Part shown: piece after piece, positions 53,941-64,000 of the stretch
How the letters are laid out: every line of letters starts with the position of its first letter
Numbering within the stretch: the first letter of the stretch is position 1
Origin: Raphanus sativus
Lineage: Eukaryota > Streptophyta > Magnoliopsida > Brassicales > Brassicaceae
DNA length: 64,000 nucleotides
Direction: 5' to 3'
Assembly (NCBI RefSeq): GCF_000801105.2
Contig: NC_079516.1
Coordinates: 43,008,908 to 43,072,907, forward strand
Notes under the pieces: generated by a model
What the model saw: only the letters and a program-made list of their open reading frames with translations
Told to the model about the DNA's origin: nothing
Databases searched by the model: none
Made by a program: the position numbers and the translations under genes

Positions 53941-56059
53941 CGTTTGATCCGAACCAGATTCAGCACGAAGAAAAACTAGAAAATTTCAGCAACAACAAAA
54001 ATGGTCTGATTTTATCTAGGATATCATTTCTGGTGAGTTTTGACCTCTATCTACTTTTTAAAGCTATTGTTGAGTCTAATTTCCTTTTCGAGACGAGACG
54101 TTCAAGTTGTAGAGGTTTGGGAGATGAATGTACTCTTTCTCTAGAGAAATTTTCTCACCCCATCTTTTACTTTCTTATTAATAATGCATATTCTTCATCA
54201 GTGTGATAATTGATAAACAAACTTTTTGCCATTTCTGACTATGAGTTTTGGTGTTTCTAAGTATTTTTGGTGTTCATTGAGTCTTTTCATGTTGAAACAT
54301 GTTGGAATGGAGTTTTAGGTGCAAAGAGTGAGGATCGAAGTAAAATATCTATGACGCTTGATCATATACTTGAATTGGTCGATCAAATGCCCAAGAACAC
54401 GCCATAAAGCCGAATGGGAAACAGATCGAAGAGAAGAGCAAATAAATTGGTCGTCTCTCACATACTTGTTTAACCTCATGGCTTAGCATCTCGACTTTTG
54501 CAATAAAATCACGGTTTCGATTCTGATTATTCTTAGTTAGCAGTTTAACGACACAGAGCTAGGATGATTGATTTCTACTTCAATCTCTAATAAATAATCG
54601 TCAAATGTGTTGGACATTGAAATTGTGTATTCATCAATCAAATAAGTAGCCTACACATCTTCTATTATGATCCAACACATATTTGATCATTTTTCTTAAT
54701 TAATTCACTCGCCTCTAAAACCTCAAAATCCTTGTATTTTCGAGAGAGTCACAACGCTAAAAGCTTGACCAAACCTTAGATTATATATTGACAAAATATT
54801 ATCTTGTTAAACAATATATTTTTTTTAAAAATAATTTAGCATCACCAAATCTTCTTTATTCCACAAAAGTGTGTCACACACAACATCTTTATGTGTAACA
54901 AAGTTACCACAAACCAAACTCCATCAACATATGTTAAATCATTGTCCATGTAAAATAACATGTCAAGCTCACTTAAAGTTACACGGACCAAACTCCAACG
55001 AAGCAAATCTTTCAACATCCTTTTTGTGTACATATTGCAACGATAGATCAAACTCCAATTTCTAGAATTTAAAGGAGTGACCTAATCACCTCTTATCTGA
55101 CCCAGACCCCTCTCAATCATTGTGGTATCAAGGATACAACTATTTTCTTTTCTTCTTTTATTTTTCTTTTAATTTCCGAAAACCTTTACTTTTTAACGGA
55201 TTTCTTATCAAAACATGTTCTTACTTATCAAAACTTACTCTCTATAACCAAATCACAATCACGTTTGTGGAAACACCGTAATCTTATGGTTAAGATTTAA
55301 AGGTTTTTGTACTCAGATTTGGGATTTGAATCCCAAACCATGTAAATTATTGCAGATTGCAGAAAATCTATATTTCAAGTTTCGGAAAACGATTTATTAA
55401 ACAATTATTATACAGGTAATAACGGTCTATAATATTTCACATAATTGTAGTATCATAGTAATAAATTAGCATTAAAAAAAAAACCCAAATCACGTTACTG
55501 GGCTGAGGCCGTATGCGTATCATCTTCGGTGAATTGGTTGAACAAAATTGTTTTGCCAAATTGGGCCTTTTATAAGACGAATTCTTATCAAACCAAAATA
55601 TCATTGTTTCCAGTTTAGTACGTGGTGGATATGATTGGTCCCGAGGGATATTCATTCTTTTTTGATAAATGAACAACTATTCTATTATTCGAATATTAAT
55701 TTTTGTTTTTAATCAGTTTGTTGACAACAACAAAAATTCTTATTTTAGATTAATGTATGAGGCCGACCATATTCTAAGAAGCGACCACAGTCGTACTAAA
55801 TAATTATTAATCTTAAAAATATAAAAATAAATCTCAAATTAATCTCTGATTAATCTCCACTTAATTTTCATTTAATTAATTTAACTCTAGGCTCTAGTCG
55901 ACCTATGCACCTTGCGTGTTTCTGAACGAGGGGCCAAATGAATACAAATGAACTGCTCTTTGTAATTATTCAATAGGCTCATGTTTGTAAAACCGGCTCA
56001 TCAAAATTTAAATTAAGGAATGATGATGCTTATAAAAGAAGAGATAATAATAATTATAT
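53941..56059. other. Spacer, no recognised gene
   Basis: AT-rich sequence with short unsupported open frames. I see no conserved protein, RNA gene or delimited element here. Confidence 0.5.
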
Positions 56060-56492
56060 TAGGGTGTCAAAATGAATTAATTCGCGCAATACAACTCATC
56101 TCATGATGACCTTAGATCTTTGATGAACTATTCAGTTCGGTTCATTAACTACATGTAAGTTTTAATATGTAAAATCAAACTTAGGTCATCATGATCACAA
56201 GTTAAATGAGTTAGATCACAATCTATTAAAAAGTAAATAAAATCATAATATAACATAAAATTTTAAGATATTATAATAAAATTTAGAACATATATTAATT
56301 AAATATTAAAATAAGTTTTAAATGTGAAAGGGAAATACCTAATTCAAGATTAATGATTTTGTGGAAAAAGCTATGGCCTAATATGTTTTCATATAAGGTT
56401 ATTTTGATTTAAGAAAATTTAAATAACTTTAGAATATAATAATATTTTTCTAAAAAAGTCTTAGATAATGTATTCATCTTATATAATTACAA

Positions 56493-56521
56493 TTAGGTGA
56501 TTTTCCCGTGCTCATGCACGG
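56493..56521 (-). mobile_element. Helitron 3' terminus (minus orientation)
   Basis: Read on the minus strand: hairpin CCGTGC-ATGA-GCACGG, short spacer, then CTAA (56493-56496) followed by T. This fits the CTRR rule. The body extends to higher coordinates; I cannot find its 5' end. Confidence 0.6.
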
Positions 56522-57150
56522 ATATAACTATTTATAAACTAAATATATTATAATAACAGATTTCTATTTACTTTTAATTTTATTAATTTATAATTTTATG
56601 CATAATTTATATTAATAATATTATATTAATTTAATTAGACATGTGATTTTAAATATGTTATATCTAGTTTGTTTTGTTGATCAGTTATCATTTGGATATA
56701 TTAGATTGCATCTATTTCTCTAAATTCAACTATAATATTTTTATTCTAAATATATTAAAAATTTGATTAATTTTCTTATTTGTATTTAGTTAGTTGTTGT
56801 CTTAGATATATAAATATATTTTAGGAATATTATGTATACCTTAAGATATATTGTGCTTAGATTGAAATAAAAAAAAACTAAAGTGTCTGATTCCAAATTA
56901 CATGATTTAATATAAACATAATATTATGAAGTCTCCTACATATATATATAATTGTTTACAAAAAAACTAAATTGTAGTTGACTATTTTTATTTTCATTTG
57001 TTAATATGTTTTTAGTTATCCTCTAATTTATATTAAAATAAATTATTATTATTATAAATTATAAAATTGTTATTGCAATTAATTTATAATTTTGGATATA
57101 AGTTGGATTAGTCGAGTTATTCATGTTGTGAGTATATTGATATACATATA

Positions 57151-57892
57151 CAGTAGAATCTCTATAAATTAATACTCAATAAATTAATAATATCTATAAG
57201 TGAATAAATTTCTTCGGTCCCGAGTTGGGCTGGTTCAAAATATAATACAAATCGATAAAATAATAAGATAATATTTTTTTAGAAAATCCTATGTAAATAT
57301 ATAGTCCCACTAAAATCAAAATAAATAATATATCTCTATATATATTTCATATAAATACAAACTAATCATTATATTGTTGGTTTTATATTCACAATGAATA
57401 TACCTCTATTTTTTCTTAACATTTTATTTTGATAATGTTTAGTAAAATTATATCGAAAAATCATATATAAGTTAGGGATATGAAACATAAAATATAACCA
57501 AGTACAGTATAATTTAAATTAATACTCTATAAATTAATATATAGTAAAAACCTATATAAAATAATATAGTTTTATAGTTCCAAATTGAGTTTTTGGTTCA
57601 ATTAATATATCGATAAATTAATCATCTCTATAAATTATAAAAATATAGTTTCAGTATAGTCTCAACATTATTAATTTATAGAGATTTCACTGTAATATAA
57701 TAAAATAATATGAAATTCAAATTTTTAAAATTTTATAATTGTACAAACGATAAAATAAAATCTATTTTTATTTATAAAATAAAAATAGATAAAATAGAAA
57801 AATCTTAAAAATAAAATATTTGTAAATTAATATCTCATTAAATTAATAAAATTTCAAAGTACCAACATTATTAATTTATAGAGGTTCTACTG
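57151..57892. mobile_element. Emigrant-like MITE (Tc1/mariner/pogo type), outer copy
   Basis: Left end CAGTAGAATCTCTATAAATT, right end the complement of CAGTAGAACCTCTATAAATT, one mismatch. TA flanks at 57149-57150 and 57893-57894. This terminal motif matches the Arabidopsis Emigrant family as I recall it. No transposase. The interior contains a second copy. Confidence 0.8.
57505..57692. mobile_element. Emigrant-like MITE, inner nested copy
   Basis: 188 bp with ends CAGTATAATTTAAATTAATA and the complement of CAGTGAAATCTCTATAAATT. TA flanks at 57503-57504 and 57693-57694. It is inserted into the outer copy and is itself diverged. Confidence 0.65.
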
Positions 57893-58427
57893 TATTCTTT
57901 CCAATTTGAATAATCAAACGCATGAGCTAACTCTTGCTTATTAAAACTCATTCATATACTTCAAAATATAGTTCATGCTCATTAAAAAAAAGTTGAACTG
58001 AGTCAGTTCATGAGCTTATGGCTCATTTTGACATCTCTTGTTAATAAATGGTATAAGTATTATTGTTAAACAAGAATAGTTATATGTTAATCCATAATAT
58101 ATGTTAATCAACGGCAGAAAAACATAAATTACTGTTTGATTTTTCCTTACTTTACTTATTTTCAGTTTATATTTCCTATTTACAAAATCCAGTAATTTTG
58201 TGATTTTACTATTTTCTTATAAAAATACTAGTAATAGAATTATTTATATTAGTGTTTTATTAGAGAAATATATAGTTCTATTTTACTTTTTTTATAGTTT
58301 TTATTCAAAACACATAATATTTCCTTTTGTTTTTAGAGAAATAAAAACATTTGAGAATATAATTATTACAAAATATATTACTATATTAATATATAGACAA
58401 TACTATACATTCCAATCTTATGAATAA

Positions 58428-59424
58428 TCTATTCTATTAAAATAGAAGTACATTTTAAAAATATCTCTTTGTTTTAGTATTATTTACAATGATATGCCAT
58501 TGAGCATTTAATTAATCTTCATATATTAATGCTTGTCTTTTTCAGTTATTTAATGTGTGTTTCTTAAAAAAAATTTGTCTTTTTTTTTAATTAAAGTATT
58601 TCCAAAATTAAATTCTATTTAATGTGTGTTACCTTTTATGATTTTTTAATCTTTTTCTGTTTAATTAATACATTTCTAAAATCGAATTCGAAATAAAAAA
58701 AGTTTGGCAGCAATAATTAATAAACCTAACTTATATTATTCATTGTTTTTCATATATTCTTATATATGTGTGTGTGTTTGGAAATAGTTAATAAACATAG
58801 CTTTGAATATTTAATAAACAATATTATTTTTAAATATGTAATTATATTTTATTATTTATTAGTAATAACTAAAAATAAAAGTCACATTAAAACAATCATT
58901 TATATAATATATAAATATATTATGTCACATATATTTTTCATATAAATAATACCACAATGTAAGTTCAGCATGATAAATGTTGAAAATATAAAATATATAA
59001 CACTATATATTTTAAATAATATATACAACAATTTTATTATACATTATCATAAGTTTTGATCCATAAAAAAATACATTTGTACGGATATATTGGGTCATAT
59101 TCTAAAAGTATGGATTATACAATTGATGGGTTATAAAACAAAATAAAATTACTCAATATAAATTATAAATTATTATGTTTAAAAATGTCATATAAACAAT
59201 TATTTAATCGGGTAAATTTTAAAAATACATATTATCTCTTATACAGATAAATACTTATTACAAATTTAGATCATATTCCTAGATTTTTTAACTAATTAAA
59301 ATTTTCAAAAAAATCTATATTTTTTGAAATTTTGCTAACGTGATTTAAAATATTTTCATAGTGCATACACCTTCTCTATTTTGAAAACTATTGATACCCG
59401 CTCGGTCGAGCGGGTCAAATCTAG
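58428..59424 (+). mobile_element. Non-autonomous Helitron
   Basis: 997 bp. It starts TCTATTCTATTAAAATAGAAG after A (58427). It ends with an 8-bp-stem hairpin CCCGCTCG-GT-CGAGCGGG (59397-59414), then TCAAAT and CTAG (59421-59424) before T. Both ends follow the Helitron rule exactly. AT-rich, non-coding interior. Confidence 0.85.
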
Positions 59425-60441
59425 TAGTATTTTACTTGCTAAACTCCGTTTAAACTCGGTTATTTTTATTGGCATTCAGACTTTGTTAGTCATTGTAATA
59501 TAAATTTCTATAAGATAAACTAATACTTGAATTAATCAAAATGATCTATATTAATATCCGCTTACTAACTTTTCATACTAATGACTATGATCGATCTGAT
59601 CATCATCATATTGTACCAAAAGACCAAATACATCTTCAATTATTTTATAGGAATATAAATGAGATACATTATTTTCTCATTCATCAAATTAATATTTGAG
59701 AGATATCACCTCTGAATGAAATCTTTTATCGTTAAGAGAATCAATTCTAACAGAAAATATCAGTATGTGTTATTTAAAAAAATATCCGTAGGTGTATTAT
59801 TTATGTAATTACGGTAATAGGTGGAAACCTAATTAAGAGTCTAGAAAGATTTGTTTGAGACATTATACAAGAAACAAAATATATAAAAAAAAAAGTTATT
59901 ATAGAAAAAGCAAAGCTTTCATGTTTAAAGAAAAAGAAGGAGAAAAACAGACAAAACCTAGAAAAGAGAAGAAAGGAGAAGTGGAAAAAAAGTTATAAGA
60001 AGAAGGAACATATTAATTGCGTTTCGAATCGACGAAAGCTAAAGATACGAGTCTGTGTGTCCCACGTGACGTTTCGTTCAACCAAACCTTTTTTCTTGAA
60101 ACTGTTCGTTCGACCAAACTTTAAAATGTATTCTCTTTCTTCAGTGTTTTCAAAGTGCATGTATCTAATCAAAATGTATGTTTTTTTATAAAGGGTTTTC
60201 TTATCAAAATGTATGTTTTTTTTTTGAGAAAGAAATGTACATTTTTCTTATCAAAATGTATGTTAAACTCTTCAAGAAGGATAGATGTTCAACATTAAAT
60301 TGTAGATTTCTTAAGGAAATTAAGAATGTTTGAACAATGTAGGTTGAAAAAAAAAAGAATAATGTAGCTTGTCCACGTTGTTTTTTCTTTTAACTACTTG
60401 TCCACTTTGTTTTTTTTTTTTTTGAAACTAAAAACAGTACT
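59425..60441. other. AT-rich spacer
   Basis: No gene recognised. Repeated short words (ATCAAAATGTATGTTTTTT) near 60165-60260 form a small local tandem duplication. Confidence 0.5.
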
Positions 60442-60457
60442 GTTTGGAGTATAACTT

Positions 60458-60789
60458 TTTTTTTCTGATAAGGATGTGAGTTTCATTTATCAAATGAGAA
60501 AGATTGTAACTAGTACAAAAGTTTAAAAGGAGAAAGCAATCCCAAGCCAAAAAAAAAATGGTAGCTTAATTAAGACAGAAGAAGCTGAGATGATCCATTA
60601 GTCATGCATCAACCAGGTTCTCATTAGGTGCTTGAAGTTCCTACGGTTCTTCCTTGCCAAAATAGCATTCCTGATCTGTCTGTCAATCTCTTTGAAACAA
60701 ACTTGTGGAGGTGTTGACGGTCCGTTGTGAAGGCGTTGATTTCTTTCACGCCACAATCTCTAGATCACTGCTTGGACTGTTAATTTGAA
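60458..60789 (-). mobile_element. 5'-truncated LINE insertion with 16-bp TSD
   Basis: On the minus strand the element encodes the C-terminal tail of a plant LINE polyprotein: LWRERNQRLHNGP, then CFKEIDRQIRNAILARKNRR and FKHLMRTWLMH, then stop. It has a 3' untranslated stretch and ends in an oligo(A) tail (poly-T at about 60456-60464 on plus). A perfect 16-bp duplication GTTTGGAGTATAACTT lies at 60442-60457 and 60790-60805. A textbook 5'-truncated, dead LINE copy. Confidence 0.88.
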
Positions 60790-61032
60790 GTTTGGAGTAT
60801 AACTTATAAGAGAGTTTCAAAAAAAAAAAAAAAAAGAGTTTCAAAAAAAAGGAGTATAACTTATAAGCAAACCTTTACATATCCTCTTTAAAACTCAGGT
60901 AGATGCAACAGTTTATTTAATTTAATGTTGCATGTAACTAAAACTGATTTAAATACAGAATAAACACATTTATCTCTTATTATTTATTTGGTTTTTCTGT
61001 TTCAAAATAAATGCATTTTTCTTTAACATAGA

Positions 61033-61060
61033 CTAGATTCTGACCCGCTTGCACAAGAAT
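61033..61060 (-). mobile_element. Possible Helitron 3' terminus (minus orientation)
   Basis: Minus strand reads ...GCAAGCGGGTCAGAATCTAG then T, resembling the terminus at 59424 (GAGCGGGTCAAATCTAG). The hairpin partner is degraded. A similar, further decayed copy lies around 61255-61290. Confidence 0.4.
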
Positions 61061-62356
61061 GAGTATATTTTTAATTTTATTTTAAAAGATGGTTATTTAG
61101 AAAGTGGTTATTTAAATGCAGTTACCAAATAACTGTTACACTAAACATATATCAATTTTTAGAAGGTGGTTATGATTATTAAGATGCAATTATAAAATAA
61201 ATAGTTGAAATGAACATATATCAATAAGTCATGTTCCTAATTTAATAGAATAAATTAGATTTTGATCTGCTCTTTTAAATGCGGGATTATTTAGTTTGTA
61301 ATCTAATTTGTTTTTTATAAATAACCTATTGTAAATAATATAAGTCCATACTTTATATTTTCTTATATTTTATAAGTCAACTATTATTTGGCTTTTTTAA
61401 TGAATGTTAAATTTATTCATCCGAAAAACTGTTTTTACAATGAATACATGTGTACACTGAATAAATAATTTTAGATTATGTTTGAGACCAGTAAAACAGA
61501 GGTTGAAAAAATAATAGGTTGTTGTGTCACCGACTTCCAAGCCACACTCCCATGGTTTTTTCATGTCGGTTTTCCCTAATATATATATATGTGTGTGTGT
61601 GTGTTTATAAACATATAAAAAATCAAAATATATGTTTGTATCATTTTAGGCAAGTAATAAGATTACAAATATTTTTAGAATATTTTTATGACCAATTAGA
61701 CACGTTTTAGGAAGTCGGAATATTTCAAATATTTTTAGAATATTATTTTAACTGAAATTTTCTAATGAAAACATAAGTCGGAATATTATTTTAACTGAAA
61801 TATGTTTTCTCTTTCTTTTCATAAACAAATGTTTTATAATGATATACTGTTAAAATATTAGAAAAATTTTAACCTGAAATATAAGATTTATAAAATTAGA
61901 CCATAGAACTCACTAAAGAAGAATCATGGGAAGACGACGTATTTCCCCACCAGAACTATGGCATAGTAATAAATGTACACAAAGTTTCGAGGTCGTCCTA
62001 ATTGCACATCATCAAAGTTTGAAAACCCGTTTCCACATAATAGGAAAGTTCGAACCTCGTTTCCACCTAAACTTTCGAAATCGAACTAGTATCAACAAAT
62101 GTCGGTTTAAAATTGGTTAAAGTTTCCTAAACCTAAGCTTAACCAATCGCTTACTTAACTAAACCAAAAACTACCCAATTATAACCCGATTAGAGAATAA
62201 AACCCCGATTAAACAACTAAACCAACCAACCCAGAACCCGATTAGAAGCCCTAAATCACCAATCTGTCATGAAGAAGAACGGCCACTCTCTCTCACTCGA
62301 TTGTGCTCCTCTGATTGTCTCCGATTGTGTTTAGTCTAGGTAATCTCTCGACATCT

Positions 62357-62538
<182 letters not shown>

Positions 62539-62617
62539 GTTTCTTTGTCCCTCTGTGTCTCTCTGTTTTGATCTCTGTGTGTGTCTCACTCTCGTTGTCT
62601 CTTTGCAGGAATCAACA

Positions 62618-62755
62618 ATGGAGTCATTCACTGATGTGAATGTAGAGTGGAATGATGTACCTGAATTCAACCCAGGAACACCTGATGATGATGTCGACTC
62701 TGATGGTGAAGATCGAAGAGAGCGTAACGATTCATGGCTCATCAATTATAGATGA
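62618..62755 (+). CDS. Short acidic ORF after a splice-like acceptor, unknown
   Basis: ATG at 62618 opens a 45-residue frame (starting MESFTDVNVEWNDVPEFN, then an Asp-rich stretch and RRERNDSWLINYR). Twelve bases upstream is CTCTTTGCAG, a good 3' splice site, and at about 62337 TCTAGGTAATC could be the matching donor. So a 5'UTR intron containing the CT repeat is conceivable. I recognise no family. It may be a small gene, the first coding exon of a lost gene, or transposon-derived. Confidence 0.3.
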   Translation: MESFTDVNVEWNDVPEFNPGTPDDDVDSDGEDRRERNDSWLINYR

Positions 62756-63055
62756 CTTATAAGTAACATGGATTTTTTTGGTCGATTTAAATAGGTTTGT
62801 ATTTGATGATTATGCTGTATACAATTTATATACTCTTTGAAATAAAATCACCCTTTAAAAAATGATGATCAATGATTTAAATGATGTTATTAATTATTGC
62901 AGGAAAGAAAATATTTTGTCATCAAATTATATACTTAATAAGTTATGTTAAGCTGGCTTCTTATGATCATTGAATAATTATGGTAAAATATATACAAAGC
63001 AACGATTTCACCAAAAAGATATTTTTTTTTGTCATCGGAGTATTATAAAAAAAAC

Positions 63056-64000
63056 TTAGTTTGCATCCATATGACTAGAGGTATCTAGCCATCTTGGTGC
63101 ATAACCATCTACGAAGGGACATAAGAGGTCTCGCGTTCTTGTGCCTTTAGCTAAGCCATCTGCTCGAACATTCAGAACTCGGGGGATGAAAGATATCGAA
63201 ATTTCCAGAAACCTAGCTGCATAAGTTTTAATCTCTTCCAGCTCCATCGCCATTGCAGGCCAGTCTTCCTCTTGGTTGATGATGTTCACAAGTTGCTGAC
63301 AATCAGATTCAAAGTGCATGACGTTTTTACCAAGCTTTAGCATCTCTTGCATCGCCCAACTCAATCCTTCAGCCTCTGCATGTAATGGTTATTGCGCTTT
63401 CCCACCTTTTGCTCCATATGACAGTATCGCGTTCTCGTGTAGCATAACGAACCCGAGCCCACATCTTTCTTTCTCGTTTATCCAGGAGGCATCAACTTGG
63501 CATCTCCATATATTTTTATCATGTTCCTCTGTTTCCGCCAGAGCGTTAGGTGCTGTTACTTCTTCGTCTGCGTCGATCAGCCTCCGGATAACTTGGGCTA
63601 GGAACCAGCTCTGTGACTCATTCTCAGCGAGTTGCAGTGTCTCCAGAGGTGTAATATCTTTGTCATTGTAAAGCTTCTCGTTCCTCGATTTCCATATATA
63701 CCACATAAGCCATGGGAAGATCCTTGTCGTTTCTGCGCTTGCGCCTTGTTCTTGTGCTCTCCATAGTAGGAAGTCAATGTTGCCATACACAGAGTTACAC
63801 GGGAACAACCCCGGAGCTGTTGGTTTCGCAGATAGCGCCCATACTTGCAAGGCTGGCGGGCATTCGAAAAGCATGTGGTTTATAGTTTCTTCCTCCGCTC
63901 TGCATCTTACACACGTACTGTCCGTTGTACAATGTCGTTCTTTAAGTCTCTTAGCCGTGGTTATGTAGCCAGATACAGCTTGCCATATAAAGTGCTTAAG
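63056..64000 (-). pseudogene. LINE-derived zf-RVT plus RNase H-like coding remnant, runs off the window
   Basis: Minus strand, continuing past the right edge. Order: zf-RVT zinc-binding segment (KHFIWQAVSGYITTAKRL, then CVRCRAEEETINHMLFECPPA with Cys/His ligands), linker WLMWYIWKSRNEKLYN, then an RNase H-like domain (CQVDASWINEKERCGLGFVMLHEN, HFESDCQQLVNIIN, FIPRVLNVRADGLAKG). The frame is continuous except for one stop: TAA at 63389-63391 replaces a sense codon between GGKAQ and PLHAEAEGLSWAM. The frame ends at 63056; a poly-T at about 63021-63030 may mark the 3' poly(A) tail. Typical of plant L1-type retrotransposons; this copy is dead unless read through. Confidence 0.85.

Larger units (their letters stand above)
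56060..58039. mobile_element. hAT-like remnant hosting nested elements
   Basis: TAGGGTGTCAAAATGA at 56060-56075 and its imperfect complement TCATTTTGACATCTCTT at 58023-58039 look like hAT-type terminal inverted repeats. Subterminal words around TTCATGAG occur near both ends. No 8-bp target duplication can be seen, so the element is old or the ends are slightly off. Between them lie a minus-strand Helitron terminus and nested Emigrant-like MITEs. Confidence 0.45.

Overview
This window is nuclear DNA from a Brassicaceae plant, most likely Brassica or a close relative. The genes are eukaryotic, many have GT-AG introns, and the spacers are AT-rich and full of plant transposons. The proteins look like Arabidopsis proteins. 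From memory of Arabidopsis, the order FPP7 - PAB4 - PIP3 - UGT84B pair - CrRLK1L kinase - CYP81D - CYP96A1 runs parallel, in reverse, to At2g23360 down to At2g23180. Several genes of that Arabidopsis interval (ERF, WRKY, MYB and metallothionein genes) are not seen. This suggests a fractionated segment of a polyploid-derived genome. The locus assignments are recall plus inference; no search was run.

Layout. 1-871: 5' part of a filament-like plant protein gene (minus, runs off the left edge). 2569-5323: complete eight-exon poly(A)-binding protein gene (minus). 8446-14096: thirteen-exon HMA1-type chloroplast-envelope metal ATPase (minus), with introns enlarged by Helitron-like and other repeats. 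16225-16482: PIP-type secreted peptide precursor (minus). 21923-23305 and 30702-32045: two tandem intronless UGT84B glucosyltransferases (plus). 32553-35054: intronless CrRLK1L receptor kinase (minus). 38693-41199: complete three-exon CYP81D P450 (minus). 49093-50065: 5'-truncated CYP81D copy (minus). 50100-51635: intronless CYP96A P450 (minus). No intact host gene is recognised after 51.7 kb. That part holds nested transposons, a large CT microsatellite and a LINE fragment that runs off the right edge.

Mobile DNA. Several elements can be delimited to the base. These are a hAT-type element with 8-bp target duplications (51948-53932), a foldback Mutator-like element with 10-bp duplications (27656-28996), an 824-bp TIR element with 10-bp duplications (24273-25096) and a Stowaway-like MITE (18591-18843). 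There are also two nested TA-flanked Emigrant-like MITEs (57151-57892 and 57505-57692), two tRNA-derived SINEs, three Helitrons with both ends visible, a 5'-truncated LINE with a perfect 16-bp duplication, and a double retroposon insertion upstream of the CYP81D gene.

How the genes relate. FPP, PAB and HMA1 are housekeeping or organelle genes. The rest (PIP peptide, UGT84B pair, CrRLK1L kinase, CYP81D, CYP96A) is a run of signalling and specialised or surface-metabolism genes typical of fast-evolving tandem families. Nothing shows that they form one pathway. I found no system that I would call wholly new. The best leads are the A-rich leader of the PABP mRNA, an HMA1 gene sitting in a chromosome-2-type block with a frameshifted C-terminus, the hAT element that carries a coding-like minisatellite, and the foldback MULE that carries a tRNA-like Pol III promoter in each arm.
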